Shown: positions 1 to 10,192 of the stretch, piece after piece
Position numbering within the stretch: the first letter of the stretch is position 1
How the letters are laid out: the number at the start of each line of letters is the position of its first letter
NCBI RefSeq assembly: GCF_000380965.1
Contig: NZ_KB905597.1
Span: 1-38,871, forward strand
Length of the DNA: 38,871 nucleotides
From: Paenibacillus ginsengihumi DSM 21568
GTDB lineage: Bacteria; Bacillota; Bacilli; Paenibacillales; NBRC-103111
Reading direction: 5' to 3'
The notes under the pieces: model-generated
Told to the model about the DNA's origin: nothing
What the model saw: the letters and a program-made list of their open reading frames with translations, nothing else
Databases searched by the model: none
Program-made: the position numbers and the translations under genes

Positions 1-214
1 CGTTTCTTGGCTCCCCCATGCGAAGAAGCCACCTATCCGGTATTAGCTACCGTTTCCGGTAGTTATCCCGGTCTTCCGGGCAGGTTGCCTACGTGTTACT
101 CACCCGTCCGCCGCTCCGGATAATTCCCCGAAGGAAACCATCCAGCGCTCGACTTGCATGTATTAGGCACGCCGCCAGCGTTCGTCCTGAGCCAGGATCA
201 AACTCTCCAAAAAG
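1..214 (-). rRNA. rrs: 16S ribosomal RNA, 5' end (partial)
   Basis: The reverse complement reads as the universal bacterial 16S start: GAGAGTTTGATCCTGGCTC at 192-207 region, then the GACGAACGCTGGCGGCGTG block and the TAATACATGCAAGTCGAGCG block. Only the first ~214 nt lie in the window; the gene continues beyond position 1. The 5' boundary near 214 is set by comparison with the known B. subtilis mature end, so it may be off by a few bases. The 16S gene directly follows lysS, as in B. subtilis. Confidence 0.97.
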
Positions 215-347
215 GATGTTGATTTAGCTCATTGCATTGACTTGCTTCAAGTCGCACAAACACTTGCTCGTTGTTCAGTTTTCAAAGGACAAGTTCATTT
301 CTTAGTGCTCCTATCGGTTTTATCAACCTCTCAGAAGCGACCTTATT
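215..347 (-). other. rRNA operon leader
   Basis: This is the transcribed spacer between the proximal rrn promoter and mature 16S. It contains the block CTTTGAAAACTGAACAA (around 272-288 on the minus strand), which recurs in Bacillales rRNA leaders and intergenic spacers and is involved in antitermination and processing. An inverted repeat CGACCTTATTAATAAGGTCG sits at the promoter-proximal end (about 338-357). No protein-coding gene is apparent. Confidence 0.7.
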
Positions 348-376
348 AATATAACACATCGCCAAACACAATACAA
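348..376 (-). promoter_or_regulatory. rRNA promoter P2 (sigma-A)
   Basis: On the minus strand, -35 TTGTAT (371-376), a 17-bp spacer and -10 TATATT (348-353) lie about 135 bp upstream of the 16S start. It is the promoter proximal to the rRNA gene in a tandem pair. Confidence 0.65.
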
Positions 377-433
377 GAGGTAATTTCTAACGCCCATCCG
401 TTTATTGTGTATCTCTCAAAGGCGACAATGACT

Positions 434-462
434 AATATACCAGCTTTGCTTCGGCGTTGCAA
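434..462 (-). promoter_or_regulatory. rRNA promoter P1 (sigma-A)
   Basis: On the minus strand, -35 TTGCAA (457-462), a 17-bp spacer and -10 TATATT (434-439). An A/T-rich tract (AAAAATTT) lies just upstream and could act as an UP element. With P2 it forms the tandem arrangement usual for rRNA operons. The stretch from 463 to about 597 shows no gene that I can support. Confidence 0.65.
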
Positions 463-597
463 GTGGAAATTTTTATAGTGACTATTTGCAGCTTCCAACT
501 TTCCGGGACTGCGGAGAACGGAAGCAGGGTTTCAAGCTGCCGGTCTCTGAGGTGGCATGTCCATTCAAAGATGAGCGACCGCGGTCTAGCGGTTGTT

Positions 598-631
598 TCA
601 AAAAAAGCCGAACCTTAGGCAGGTCCGGCTT
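598..631 (-). terminator. lysS rho-independent terminator
   Basis: Just past the lysS stop, an 11-bp stem with one mismatch (plus-strand arms 605-615 and 621-631, GCCG/CGGC core) is followed on the minus strand by a run of T residues (600-606). It separates the lysS operon from the rRNA operon. Confidence 0.85.
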
Positions 632-638
632 GCAACAA

Positions 639-2171
<1,533 letters not shown>

Positions 2172-2182
2172 TCATCTTAAAC

Positions 2183-2206
2183 CGAAAAAGCTTCCAAAGG
2201 AAGCTT
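2183..2206 (-). terminator. terminator hairpin after greA
   Basis: An 8-bp perfect stem (AAGCTTCC/GGAAGCTT, 2188-2206) with a 3-nt loop is followed on the minus strand by TTTTT. It lies directly after the greA stop and upstream of lysS, so it should terminate or attenuate transcription into lysS. Confidence 0.75.
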
Positions 2207-2214
2207 CTTTCGTA

Positions 2215-2691
2215 TCACTTCTTGATGTCTACGATTTCATACTGAATAACGCCGGCAGGAACATTGACATCAACGATATTGCCCTTCTTTTTGCCTAAAA
2301 TCGCCTTACCGACCGGGCTTTCGTTGGAAATTTTATTTTGAAACGGATCGGACTCCGCTGTGCCGACTATCGAGTACTCCACAATATCGCCGAATTCCAA
2401 ATCTTTCAAGGTGACGATCGAGCCGACACTGACCGTATCCGTATCCACTTCGTCATTATTGATGATGCGAGCGTTGCGGAGCATCTTCTCCAGCGTAATG
2501 ATCCGTCCTTCGATGAAGGCCTGCTCATTCTTCGCATCCTCATATTCGGAGTTCTCGCTGATATCCCCGTAGCCGATCGCAATCTTAATCCGTTCGGCTA
2601 CCTCGCGGCGCTTGACGGATTTCAGGTGCTCCAGTTCTTCCTCCAGCTTCTTCAAACCTTCTTGCGTGAGAATGACTTCCTTTTCGCTCAT
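2215..2691 (-). CDS. greA: transcription elongation factor GreA
   Basis: GreA enters the RNA polymerase secondary channel and stimulates cleavage of backtracked RNA, rescuing stalled elongation complexes. The 158-residue length is standard. The N-terminal half is the coiled-coil finger (about residues 8-75), with the acidic tip in [16 protein letters not shown] (D43, E46) that chelates the catalytic Mg2+. The C-terminal half is the FKBP-like domain with the [18 protein letters not shown] motif (here [14 protein letters not shown]). The start is ATG at 2691 with a GGGAG box about 11 bases upstream. It has its own perfect-consensus promoter at 2839-2867, giving a leader of roughly 140 nt, and it is followed by a terminator hairpin. 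Confidence 0.97.
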   Translation of the reverse strand: MSEKEVILTQEGLKKLEEELEHLKSVKRREVAERIKIAIGYGDISENSEYEDAKNEQAFIEGRIITLEKMLRNARIINNDEVDTDTVSVGSIVTLKDLEFGDIVEYSIVGTAESDPFQNKISNESPVGKAILGKKKGNIVDVNVPAGVIQYEIVDIKK

Positions 2692-2838
2692 AACTCCATA
2701 TCTCCCGTCGTGTGAAGATTTTCATATATCGAGCTGTTCAAGTCGAGTATGAATTCACGTATTCTACTATATGAACGGGCTGAGATGTGATGCATCCGAA
2801 AAATGCACCATCATTCATCAGAAATTAACTATTGACTG

Positions 2839-2867
2839 ATTATATTTCAAGCCCATTCAAATGTCAA
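2839..2867 (-). promoter_or_regulatory. consensus sigma-A promoter of greA
   Basis: On the minus strand, TTGACA (2862-2867), exactly 17 bp, then TATAAT (2839-2844): a perfect match to consensus. The predicted start of transcription is near 2832, leaving a ~140-nt untranslated leader before the greA ATG. Confidence 0.85.
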
Positions 2868-2931
2868 TGTAACCCAGAACAGGAACGGCGGGGCACATGC
2901 GACGCCGAAGCGAACGATAGGCCTGCTTCGA

Positions 2932-3957
2932 TTAATGAACGGCCTTTGCCGGATTTTCTGCCGCATCGTCTGCCTGAGCATCGCCTCGCTCCAGCGAAAC
3001 GATATACTGCTCCAGCAGCTCCGCGATCGCGTCTCTGCTCGTCATCTCCATAATCGAATCCTTGATGCGGGCCGCTCCGCGCAATCCCTTCAAATACCAG
3101 GCCAAATGCTTGCGCATTTCGCGAACCGCCGTATTTTCCCCCTTAAGCTTAACGAGCCGGTCCATATGCAGGATGGCAATGCGAATCTTCTCCGCCGGCG
3201 TCGGCTCATCCGGCAGCACGCCATGGGTCAAATACTCGATCGTACGGTACAGCATCCACGGATTGCCGAGCGCCGCCCGGCCGATCATCACGCCGTCCAC
3301 GCCGGTTTCGTCAAGCATGCGTCTCGCATCCTCGGGAGTGAAGACGTCCCCGTTGCCAATCACGGGAATGGACACCGACGACTTGACCTCCTTGATGATC
3401 TCCCAATTCGCCTTGCCGCTGTACATCTGCACGCGGGTTCTCCCGTGGACGGATACGGCGGAGCCGCCGCCGTTTTCCACCGCTTTGGCATTCTGAACCG
3501 CATAAATATGCTCGTCGTCCCAGCCGATGCGCATTTTGACCGTGACCGGCTTCGAGACCGCCTTGACGACCTCGGTAACCATCTGTTCGATTTTGCCGGG
3601 ATCGAGCAGCCAACGGGCCCCCGCGTCGCATTTCGTAATCTTGGGAACCGGGCAGCCCATATTGATGTCGATAATATCGGCATTCGTATTGGCATCGACG
3701 AATTTGGCCGCTTCGACGAGCGTCTCCGTGTCGCCTCCGAAGATTTGCAGACTGAGCGGCTTCTCCCGTTCATCCACATAAAGCATCTCGAGCGTGCGCT
3801 GGTTGCCGTGCAAAATCGCCTTATCGCTGACCATTTCGGCGCATACGAGGCCGCAGCCGAATTCTTTGGCAATCAGCCGGAAGGCCGGATTGCATACGCC
3901 CGCCATAGGCGCGAGCACGACTTGGTTCGGGGCTGTCACGTTTCCGATGGTTAACAT
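2932..3957 (-). CDS. dusB: tRNA-dihydrouridine synthase
   Basis: This FMN enzyme reduces uridine to dihydrouridine in the tRNA D-loop with NAD(P)H. The 341-residue protein begins with the family signature LAPMAGVCNPAFR (residues 15-27), followed by LQIFGGD and the INMGCPVPKITK segment around residues 98-109, where Cys102 sits. The C-terminal helical tRNA-binding domain contains the REMRKHLAWYLKGL motif. The residues after the cysteine loop (CDAGARWLLDP) depart from the common NGAGSALL pattern, a minor oddity. The ATG at 3957 has GAGGGA upstream. It corresponds to yacF of B. subtilis and follows the Xre gene by 46 bp; the very C terminus is low-complexity and Asp/Ala-rich. Confidence 0.95.
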   Translation of the reverse strand: MLTIGNVTAPNQVVLAPMAGVCNPAFRLIAKEFGCGLVCAEMVSDKAILHGNQRTLEMLYVDEREKPLSLQIFGGDTETLVEAAKFVDANTNADIIDINMGCPVPKITKCDAGARWLLDPGKIEQMVTEVVKAVSKPVTVKMRIGWDDEHIYAVQNAKAVENGGGSAVSVHGRTRVQMYSGKANWEIIKEVKSSVSIPVIGNGDVFTPEDARRMLDETGVDGVMIGRAALGNPWMLYRTIEYLTHGVLPDEPTPAEKIRIAILHMDRLVKLKGENTAVREMRKHLAWYLKGLRGAARIKDSIMEMTSRDAIAELLEQYIVSLERGDAQADDAAENPAKAVH

Positions 3958-4003
3958 AGATGTCTTCCCTCGCTTTCTTGCCCTTTGGAAGAAGATGGCC
4001 CGG

Positions 4004-4216
4004 TCAACGCGATGAGGAAGATAGCTCTTCCGGATCGATGCCGAGCGCTTCGGAAATTTGCTGGATCAGCTTAGGATCCGCCCTGCGCGTTCCCCGCTCG
4101 ACCGAGCCGAGAACGGCCAAGGATATATCGAGCCGGCTCGCCAGCTCGTTCTGCGTGTAGCCTTTCAGCTTGCGAAAAGCGCGAATGCGCTGGGCTACTA
4201 GAGTGTTTTTGTCCAC
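4004..4216 (-). CDS. yazB: small Xre-family helix-turn-helix protein
   Basis: The 70-residue product is essentially a single HTH_3 domain (residues 7-62: RAFRKLKGYTQNELASRL, then LGSVERGTRRADPKLIQQI), the fold of lambda Cro/SinR-type DNA binders. The start is GTG at 4216 and lies inside the last codons of folK (19-bp overlap); an AGGAAGG box is about ten bases upstream. The equivalent gene, yazB, occupies the same place between folK and dus in B. subtilis. Its targets are unknown. Translational coupling to folK suggests it is made along with the folate enzymes, but a regulatory link with folate is only inference. Confidence 0.9.
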   Translation of the reverse strand: MDKNTLVAQRIRAFRKLKGYTQNELASRLDISLAVLGSVERGTRRADPKLIQQISEALGIDPEELSSSSR

Positions 4217-4713
4217 AACCTGACGCCTTCCTTTCCATCCACCCGTTTCAGTTGCTTAAGCAACGCTTCCGCCTGTTCCGGCCGGGCCGAAGACATGACT
4301 TCAATCAACGGTACGAGTACAAAAGCGCGTTCCATCATGCGCGGATGGGGAAGCACCAGCTCGGGGTCGTCCTGCGCGACATCGTCGAACAGCAGCAGAT
4401 CGAGATCGATAGTCCGGGGACCCCAGCGGATGTCGCGTTTTCTGCCAAGCGCCAGTTCGACCTCCTGCATCACCCGCAGCAGACGATCCGCCGAAAGCGC
4501 AGTGCCGACTTCCGCCACCATGTTAAGGAACGGCCCTTGCTCGACCATGCCGACCGGGTCGGTCTCATAAACGCCGGATAGCGCGGTAACGCATACTTCG
4601 GGATGCTTCTGCAGCAGGCTCAGCGCCTGCCGCAAATATCCCTCGCGATCCCCCAAGTTGGTGCCGAGTCCGATATATGCCGTATGCGCCAGCTCTCTTG
4701 CTGCTGCATTCAT
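4198..4713 (-). CDS. folK: HPPK (2-amino-4-hydroxy-6-hydroxymethyldihydropteridine diphosphokinase)
   Basis: FolK transfers pyrophosphate from ATP to 6-hydroxymethyl-dihydropterin, giving the substrate of FolP. The 171-residue protein shows all family motifs: GLGTNLGDREGYL near the N terminus, YETDPVGMVEQGPFLN, the catalytic RWGPRTIDLDLLLFDD loop, and LPHPRMMERAFVLVPL. The ATG at 4713 lies three bases after the folB stop with only a weak AGAAAGCGGG ribosome-binding region, so translation is probably coupled to folB. It overlaps the downstream Xre gene. Acts in the cytoplasm in tetrahydrofolate biosynthesis. Confidence 0.97.
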   Translation of the reverse strand: MNAAARELAHTAYIGLGTNLGDREGYLRQALSLLQKHPEVCVTALSGVYETDPVGMVEQGPFLNMVAEVGTALSADRLLRVMQEVELALGRKRDIRWGPRTIDLDLLLFDDVAQDDPELVLPHPRMMERAFVLVPLIEVMSSARPEQAEALLKQLKRVDGKEGVRLWTKTL

Positions 4714-4716
4714 GAT

Positions 4717-5079
4717 TTATGCCCGCTTTCTGTAAATTTCAACCGCTACCCCGTCAAACAAAATCGCCGCTGGCGGGTGCGGCTTTCGTACGCGTACAGT
4801 CAATGCATTTATACTAGTATAAGTTCGAAGCAGTTCAGATGCAACCTGCTCCGCCAATGCTTCAATTAATTGGAACGGCTTCCCTTCCACGATCTCTTTC
4901 ACCAGAACGTAAGCCTCGGCATAATTGACCGTATCTTCAATGCGATCCGAGCGGCCCGCCCGCTGCAGCGGCAGCTCCAGCTCCAGATCGACAATAAAGC
5001 GCTGGCCCAATCGGTTTTCCTCAGGGAACACCCCGTGATATCCGTAAAATTGCATGCCTGTCAGCGTAATTTTATCCAT
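4717..5079 (-). CDS. folB: dihydroneopterin aldolase
   Basis: FolB cleaves 7,8-dihydroneopterin to 6-hydroxymethyl-dihydropterin and glycolaldehyde. The 120-residue length is typical. Motifs seen are the N-terminal ITLTGMQFYGYHGVFPEE (conserved Tyr and the EE pair), VNYAEAYVLVKEIVE, and the C-terminal VRVRKPHPPA with the catalytic Lys of the PxxP region. The ATG at 5079 has GAGGCG/GAGGCG repeats upstream as ribosome-binding site. It sits between folP (29 bp upstream) and folK (3 bp downstream) in the folate operon. Confidence 0.96.
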   Translation of the reverse strand: MDKITLTGMQFYGYHGVFPEENRLGQRFIVDLELELPLQRAGRSDRIEDTVNYAEAYVLVKEIVEGKPFQLIEALAEQVASELLRTYTSINALTVRVRKPHPPAAILFDGVAVEIYRKRA

Positions 5080-5108
5080 AAGTTTATCGCCTCTTCCGCC
5101 TCTTCCCG

Positions 5109-5930
5109 TTATCGCATTCGCACCATCGCATCCGTCATCCGCGCGACCCTGGACATCGCCCGAACGTCATGCACCCGGACGATGCGGCAGCCTTGCGCGA
5201 TGCCCAGCGCCACGGTCGCCGCCGTACCTTCGACTACATCGTCCGCAGGAAGCTGCAGCGTGTTGCGGATCATGCTCTTGCGCGAAGTTCCCAGCAGCAC
5301 GGGAAAACCAAGCTCTACGATACGATCCAAATAATTCATGAGCTGCAAATTTTGCTCGTACGATTTGGCGAACCCGATGCCGGGGTCGAGAATGATCTGC
5401 TCGTCACGAATGCCCGCCAGCCGCGCCCGCTCCACGATTTGGCGCATATCCTCAATCACGTCTGGAATAAAATTAGCATACACCGCTTCCACCCGATTAT
5501 GCATGAGCACGATCGGACAGCCCCAGCTTGCCGCGATGCGCCCCATCTCCGGATCTTTCAGCAGCCCCCATATGTCGTTGATGATGTGGGCCCCCGCCTC
5601 GAGGCTTTGCCGGGCCACTTCGGCCTTGTACGTATCGACGGAGATCGGCGCCTTTAGCCCCGCTTCCTTAAGAGCGCGGATAACGGGGATGACGCGGCGA
5701 AGCTCTTCTTCCAGCGAAACCGGGGCACTCCCCGGGCGCGTCGATTCGCCCCCGACATCGATCATATCGGCTCCCTCTTCCACAAGGCGAAAAGCATGCT
5801 CCACCGCCAGCTGCGGATCGGTGTAGCGGCCGCCGTCCGAGAACGAATCCGGCGTCACATTCAAAATGCCCATGATGAGCGTCCGGTCCAGCGGCAGCTG
5901 CCATTCTCCGCACGTCAGCGTTCCAGCCAT
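5109..5930 (-). CDS. folP: dihydropteroate synthase
   Basis: FolP condenses p-aminobenzoate with hydroxymethyl-dihydropterin pyrophosphate and is the sulfonamide target. Family signatures are clear: MGILNVTPDSFSDGG near residue 20, DVGGESTRPGSAPV near residue 60, the HIINDIWG strand, and ILDPGIGFAKSYEQN. Length is 273-274 residues, a normal single-domain TIM barrel. An AAGGAG box precedes two possible starts, TTG at 5933 (7-base spacing) and ATG at 5930 (10-base spacing); I chose the ATG. The gene follows pabC by 57 bp and precedes folB, so the enzyme that supplies p-aminobenzoate is made next to the enzyme that uses it. Confidence 0.97.
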   Translation of the reverse strand: MAGTLTCGEWQLPLDRTLIMGILNVTPDSFSDGGRYTDPQLAVEHAFRLVEEGADMIDVGGESTRPGSAPVSLEEELRRVIPVIRALKEAGLKAPISVDTYKAEVARQSLEAGAHIINDIWGLLKDPEMGRIAASWGCPIVLMHNRVEAVYANFIPDVIEDMRQIVERARLAGIRDEQIILDPGIGFAKSYEQNLQLMNYLDRIVELGFPVLLGTSRKSMIRNTLQLPADDVVEGTAATVALGIAQGCRIVRVHDVRAMSRVARMTDAMVRMR

Positions 5931-5987
5931 CAAGCATCCGCTCCTTTCCTTGCCGCAATGAATGGTTGTCCAGCCTTACGGCCCAAT

Positions 5988-6869
5988 CTAAACTCCCGGC
6001 GCACGGCCCGCACGCCAAGCTTCCTGCGCATACGCCTCGCGCAGCCGCTTCGTCCAAGGCCCTGCGCAGCCATTGCCTACCGGATAGTGCCGGCCTTCCC
6101 CATCGAACAATGTGCCGACAGCCACCAGCTCCTGTACGGAATTGGTCAAAAACACCTCGTCCGCTTCCCGCAGCGCCTCCCACCGGTAAAAGCCTTCTTC
6201 CGTCTTCAGCCCCAAGCGCTGCGCAAGCTCAAGCACGAACTGGCGGGTGACGCCGGGCAAAATGCCCGTTCCCAAATCGGGGGTATGCAATACGCCATCG
6301 CTCACGAAAAACACATTGCTGACCAAGCCTTCGGCCAAATAGCCCCGTCCATCGAGGAACAGCCCTTCCGCTCCGGAAGCCCAGGGGTAGCCGAGCAGCT
6401 CCCTTTTGCCCAAAATATTGTTCATATAATGCAGAGACTTCAGACGAATGCCGGACTCCGGCGTGTTGCGGGAAAGCCGCAGCAGCTGCAGGCTCCGGCT
6501 CGCCCCGCTTGCGGCAGGAAGCGGCTTGACGTACACGACGACAGTCGGCCGATCATAAGCGTTCCCCGGCAAGCCCAAAATATCTTCCCCCGCCGTCACC
6601 GTATACCGGACATAGGCATCCGCCAACGCGTTCGCTTCGAGCAGCTGCGCGATCAACCGCTCCACATCAGCCACCTTCGGCTCAAAGCGGATCGCCAGCT
6701 CCGCGAGCCCCTGCCGCATCCGGTCCAGATGTCTGTCGAGCAGGAAAGCGCGGCCCCCATACGTCCGAAACGTCTCAAACAGGCCGATGCCATACAGAAA
6801 GCCGTGATCGTATATAGAGACCACGGCCTGCGAATCGTCTATGCATTGTCCGTTCAGGCCGACGATCAC
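5988..6869 (-). CDS. pabC: 4-amino-4-deoxychorismate lyase (aminotransferase class IV)
   Basis: PabC removes pyruvate from aminodeoxychorismate to release p-aminobenzoate, using pyridoxal phosphate. The 293-residue protein has the class IV fold: [21 protein letters not shown] (residues 17-37), the PLP-lysine region [22 protein letters not shown] and the [14 protein letters not shown] motif. The start is GTG at 6869, inside the pabA stop (GTGA overlap), which points to translational coupling with the glutaminase subunit. Branched-chain and D-amino-acid transaminases share the family, so specificity rests on context: it lies between pabA and folP. Confidence 0.94.
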   Translation of the reverse strand: MIVGLNGQCIDDSQAVVSIYDHGFLYGIGLFETFRTYGGRAFLLDRHLDRMRQGLAELAIRFEPKVADVERLIAQLLEANALADAYVRYTVTAGEDILGLPGNAYDRPTVVVYVKPLPAASGASRSLQLLRLSRNTPESGIRLKSLHYMNNILGKRELLGYPWASGAEGLFLDGRGYLAEGLVSNVFFVSDGVLHTPDLGTGILPGVTRQFVLELAQRLGLKTEEGFYRWEALREADEVFLTNSVQELVAVGTLFDGEGRHYPVGNGCAGPWTKRLREAYAQEAWRAGRAPGV

Positions 6870-7447
6870 CGCTTGTTCGCCGCCGACCGCTGCAGGAAAT
6901 TGCGCAGCATTTGATGTCCGTGATCGGTAATGATCGATTCGGGGTGGAACTGTACGCCTTCGATGGCATATTCCTTGTGGCGCAGGCCCATGATTTCCCC
7001 TTCTTCCGTCTGCGCGCTGATTTCCAGACAGTCCGGAAGCGTATCGCGCCTGACGATCAGGGAATGGTACCGCGTAGCCGTGAACGGGGACGGCAGCCCT
7101 TGAAACACGCCCTTGCCGTCATGATAGATCGGCGACGTCTTCCCGTGCATAAGCCGTTCGGCCCGAACGACCTCCCCCCCGAAGGCTTGTCCGATGGACT
7201 GGTGACCCAGGCATACGCCCAAAATCGGGATTTCCCCTTTGAAGCGGTCGATCAGCGCCAGGCTGACTCCCGCTTCGTTAGGCGTGCACGGGCCCGGCGA
7301 AATCAGAATGTGGTCCGGCTTCATCGCCGCAATCCCGTCCAAATCGATCTCATCGTTGCGGCGAACCTCCACCTGCTCGCCCAACTCTCCCAAGTATTGC
7401 ACCAAATTATACGTAAACGAATCGTAATTGTCGATGACCAGGATCAT
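6866..7447 (-). CDS. pabA: aminodeoxychorismate/anthranilate synthase glutaminase subunit
   Basis: This class I glutamine amidotransferase supplies ammonia to the chorismate-binding partner. From ATG 7447 the product is 193 residues. It begins [20 protein letters not shown], has the oxyanion strand [11 protein letters not shown], the nucleophile Cys79 in [15 protein letters not shown], and the VQFHPESI motif that supplies the catalytic His and Glu. A longer reading frame extends to 7627, but GGGGAGG ten bases before 7447 and the family start support the shorter protein. It starts four bases after the pabB stop and overlaps pabC. In B. subtilis the orthologous subunit serves both folate and tryptophan pathways; the same may hold here. 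Confidence 0.96.
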   Translation of the reverse strand: MILVIDNYDSFTYNLVQYLGELGEQVEVRRNDEIDLDGIAAMKPDHILISPGPCTPNEAGVSLALIDRFKGEIPILGVCLGHQSIGQAFGGEVVRAERLMHGKTSPIYHDGKGVFQGLPSPFTATRYHSLIVRRDTLPDCLEISAQTEEGEIMGLRHKEYAIEGVQFHPESIITDHGHQMLRNFLQRSAANKR

Positions 7448-7451
7448 CGTC

Positions 7452-9029
7452 TCAACCTCCCCGAGTTCGAGCCGCATAACGCTCGCTGTATTGAATCGCC
7501 TTCCACATCGCCTTGGCCTTGTTGATCGCTTCCGTATATTCCTTCTCCGGCACCGAATCGATGACGATGCCCGCGCCTGCCTGCACGTAGCCGATCCCGC
7601 CTGCAGCAACAAGCGTTCGGATGACAATATTAAATTCCATATCGCCGTTATAATCGATCCAGCCGATGGAGCCTGTGTACGGTCCGCGCCGCACCGGCTC
7701 CAGTTCCTCGATAATTTCCATCGTGCGGATTTTGGGGGCTCCGGTAATCGTCCCGCCCGGGAAGCAGGCGGCGATCACATCGAACGCATCCCGGCCTTCG
7801 GCCAGCTCTCCCTCCACCTGCGATACGATGTGCATAACATGGGAGTAATATTCGACGGCCATCAGCTCCGGCACCCGCACGCTGCCGAAAGCGGAGATGC
7901 GGCCCAGATCGTTGCGCTCGAGATCGACCAGCATAATATGCTCGGCTCTCTCTTTCTCGTGGCTCAGCAGCTCTTCCGCCAGCCGGCGGTCCTCCTCGGG
8001 AGTGCGGCCCCGCGGCCTCGTTCCCGCAATCGGCCGCGTGCGCACCTTGCCCCGCTCCAGCTGAACGAGCAGCTCCGGCGAGCCGCTGACCAGATGGAAA
8101 TCGCCGCAGCGAAGCAGCCCCATATAGGGGGAGGGATTCACCCGGCGCAGCCATTCGTAGATCTCCTCGGGAGCCGCCGCGAGCTTCTTGTGCTGGCGCA
8201 CCGACAGATTGACCTGGAACACGTCCCCGGCGCGGATGTAATCCTGTATCGAGCGAACGGCGGCCATAAACCGCTCCTTCGAAAAATCGGCCTTGAGCTC
8301 CGGAATCGTCTCGATATCGACCTCAAGCCCATCCTCCTGCAGCGAACGAAGCTTCTCCTCGTGAGCCTTCGCCGCCGCGGCATGGCCGCTTCCTCCCGTC
8401 CATTCGTCCCACTGCCGCTTCATCCGACCGGCTTCCCGCTGCGCCGCCTCGTACGTCAGCCTGAGTTCGGCTTCGGAATGTATCGCTTGCCCCACCGGCG
8501 AATGGATGGCGCAATACAGCGCGCAGTCGGCATGATCGACGATCCACAGCTGATCGATGCGGTAAAATGCGTAGTCCGGCACCGGCAAGTCGTCCGCCGC
8601 CTGCGCCGGCAGCTTCTCCAAGCTGCGAACGACGTCATAGCCCCAAAACCCGACGCAGCCTCCCGTCCATTTCGGCACTCCCGGCACGGCGGGCGAGCGA
8701 TACGGGCGAAGCCAGCGTTTGACGAGATCAAGCGGTTTGCCCGACCAGACGCCCGCAATTCGCCCTTCCGAATCGGCCAGCACCGCTTCGTGTCCTTTCC
8801 CGCGAATGGACGATGCGGGGCGCAGACCCAGGAACGTGTAGCGGCCGTCTTTCCCGCTCTCCAGCACGAACGAGCCCGGCCTTGCTTCCCGCCAGGCCGC
8901 GCTCCAGCTGGCAGGGCGGTCGCAGCCTGGCGCCAGTTGGTAACGGGCGATGTAAGGAAGCATCGTATATGCCTCCCCGCCAGCCTCGTCCTTCCAACGA
9001 TCCCATTGTTCCCAAGATGTCAATATCAT
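7452..9029 (-). CDS. pabB: aminodeoxychorismate synthase component I (chorismate-binding)
   Basis: Component I aminates chorismate with ammonia from PabA. The 525-residue protein has the N-terminal TrpE/PabB domain and the chorismate-binding core: [14 protein letters not shown] near residue 333, [33 protein letters not shown] and [13 protein letters not shown] 9029 has an AAGGAG box; the longer frame to 9149 includes implausible residues that run into the cysK terminator. The PIAGT motif is the alanine form commonly seen in anthranilate synthase TrpE, whereas E. coli PabB has a lysine there (PIKGT), so from sequence alone TrpE is possible. Linkage to pabA, pabC and folP favours PabB. A TATACT (9106-9111) could be a -10, but no good -35 goes with it. 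Confidence 0.9.
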   Translation of the reverse strand: MILTSWEQWDRWKDEAGGEAYTMLPYIARYQLAPGCDRPASWSAAWREARPGSFVLESGKDGRYTFLGLRPASSIRGKGHEAVLADSEGRIAGVWSGKPLDLVKRWLRPYRSPAVPGVPKWTGGCVGFWGYDVVRSLEKLPAQAADDLPVPDYAFYRIDQLWIVDHADCALYCAIHSPVGQAIHSEAELRLTYEAAQREAGRMKRQWDEWTGGSGHAAAAKAHEEKLRSLQEDGLEVDIETIPELKADFSKERFMAAVRSIQDYIRAGDVFQVNLSVRQHKKLAAAPEEIYEWLRRVNPSPYMGLLRCGDFHLVSGSPELLVQLERGKVRTRPIAGTRPRGRTPEEDRRLAEELLSHEKERAEHIMLVDLERNDLGRISAFGSVRVPELMAVEYYSHVMHIVSQVEGELAEGRDAFDVIAACFPGGTITGAPKIRTMEIIEELEPVRRGPYTGSIGWIDYNGDMEFNIVIRTLVAAGGIGYVQAGAGIVIDSVPEKEYTEAINKAKAMWKAIQYSERYAARTRGG

Positions 9030-9125
9030 TCCTGTCCGCTCTCCTTCTATGCGTCCAATGGGCTGACCTGCCCGCAGGCATGCTTGTTGCGCATTTGTTG
9101 GACTAAGTATACCGAAAACGACGTA

Positions 9126-9166
9126 TGAAAAAAAGCCCCTCAACCGCACTTAACGTTGAAGGGCTT
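9126..9166 (-). terminator. cysK rho-independent terminator
   Basis: A 12-bp stem, fully paired in the minus-strand RNA with one G-U pair (arms 9133-9144 and 9155-9166), followed by a T run at 9126-9134. It ends the cysK transcript before pabB. Confidence 0.88.
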
Positions 9167-9189
9167 GCCCTGCAAAACTCAGAATGGAA

Positions 9190-10128
9190 TCAATCCTCAA
9201 ATTGGTACAGCGGAGTCGAGAGATACCGTTCGCCGTTGGAAGGAACGACTGCCACGACGCGTTTGCCGGCGCCAAGCTCCTTGGCTACCTTCAGAGCCGC
9301 GAAGATCGCCGCGCCGGAGGAAATGCCGCCCAGAATGCCCTCTTCTTTGGCTACCCGGCGGGATGTCTCGAACGCCTCATCATTCTCTACCTTAATGATG
9401 CCGTCATATACTTTCGTGTCGAGAATTTCGGGCACGAATCCGGCTCCGATGCCTTGAATTTTGTGAGGGCCGGGATTGCCCCCGGACAGCACCGGGCTCG
9501 CAGCCGGCTCCACCGCATATACGCGGATGCCGGGGAAGTTCTCCTTCAGCACGCTGCCTGCGCCTGTAATCGTGCCGCCTGTGCCGATACCGGCGATGAA
9601 AGCGTCGAGCTTGCCGTCATGGGACTTGATCGCCTCGACGATCTCCGGGCCAGTCGTTTCGCGGTGAATTTTGACGTTCGCCTGGTTCTTGAACTGTTGC
9701 GGCATGAAGTAACGCGGATTCTCGGCAACAATCTCCTCCGCGCGCTTAATGGCCCCCTTCATCCCTTCCGCTCCCGGCGTCAGCACGAGCTGAGCGCCGT
9801 AAGCGCGAAGCAGGTTCCGGCGCTCGACGCTCATCGTCTCCGGCATGACCAGAATCGCTTTATATCCTTTGGCCGCGGCGACCATGGCCAGTCCGATCCC
9901 CGTGTTGCCGCTGGTCGGCTCGACGATCGTATCGCCAGGCTTGATCCGTCCTTCCTGCTCGGCTGCCTCGATCATGCTGAGCGCGATACGGTCTTTGACG
10001 CTGGCTCCCGGGTTTTGAAATTCAAGCTTCACGTACACTTCGGCGCTGCCCTCCGGCACGACACGATTCAAACGAACAAGCGGCGTATCCCCAATCAACT
10101 GAGTAACATTCTGAACTAACTTGGCCAT
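9190..10128 (-). CDS. cysK: cysteine synthase A (O-acetylserine sulfhydrylase)
   Basis: CysK makes cysteine from O-acetylserine and sulfide with PLP. The 312-residue protein shows the PLP lysine in [12 protein letters not shown] (Lys45), the substrate loop [11 protein letters not shown] (72-82), the glycine-rich phosphate loop GTGGTITG and the C-terminal [12 protein letters not shown] 10128 has AGGAGGAGA upstream. The gene has its own promoter (10193-10222) and terminator (9126-9166), so it is a single-gene transcription unit within the cluster. An imperfect inverted repeat downstream of the promoter may be a CymR-type operator, in which case CysK itself could be a co-regulator as in B. subtilis. 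Confidence 0.97.
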   Translation of the reverse strand: MAKLVQNVTQLIGDTPLVRLNRVVPEGSAEVYVKLEFQNPGASVKDRIALSMIEAAEQEGRIKPGDTIVEPTSGNTGIGLAMVAAAKGYKAILVMPETMSVERRNLLRAYGAQLVLTPGAEGMKGAIKRAEEIVAENPRYFMPQQFKNQANVKIHRETTGPEIVEAIKSHDGKLDAFIAGIGTGGTITGAGSVLKENFPGIRVYAVEPAASPVLSGGNPGPHKIQGIGAGFVPEILDTKVYDGIIKVENDEAFETSRRVAKEEGILGGISSGAAIFAALKVAKELGAGKRVVAVVPSNGERYLSTPLYQFED

Positions 10129-10157
10129 TCGTGTCTCTCCTCCTGGGATGATCCCGA

Positions 10158-10184
10158 TATATTCCGAGTAAAATGGTAGGTATT
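10158..10184 (-). promoter_or_regulatory. possible CymR-type operator upstream of cysK
   Basis: Between the cysK -10 and its ribosome-binding site the minus strand reads ATACCTACCATTTTACTCGG followed by AATAT, an imperfect dyad with AT-rich ends and a GGAAT arm. CymR, the cysteine-metabolism repressor of Bacillus and Staphylococcus, binds sites with a GGAAT-containing dyad near such promoters. The match is from memory of the motif, so this is tentative. Confidence 0.4.
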
Positions 10185-10192
10185 ATGTCTTA

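Noticed and set aside
7428..9128. Plus-strand open frame antisense to pabB (566 codons)
   Set aside because: A shadow of pabB; no ribosome-binding site or domain-like residues.
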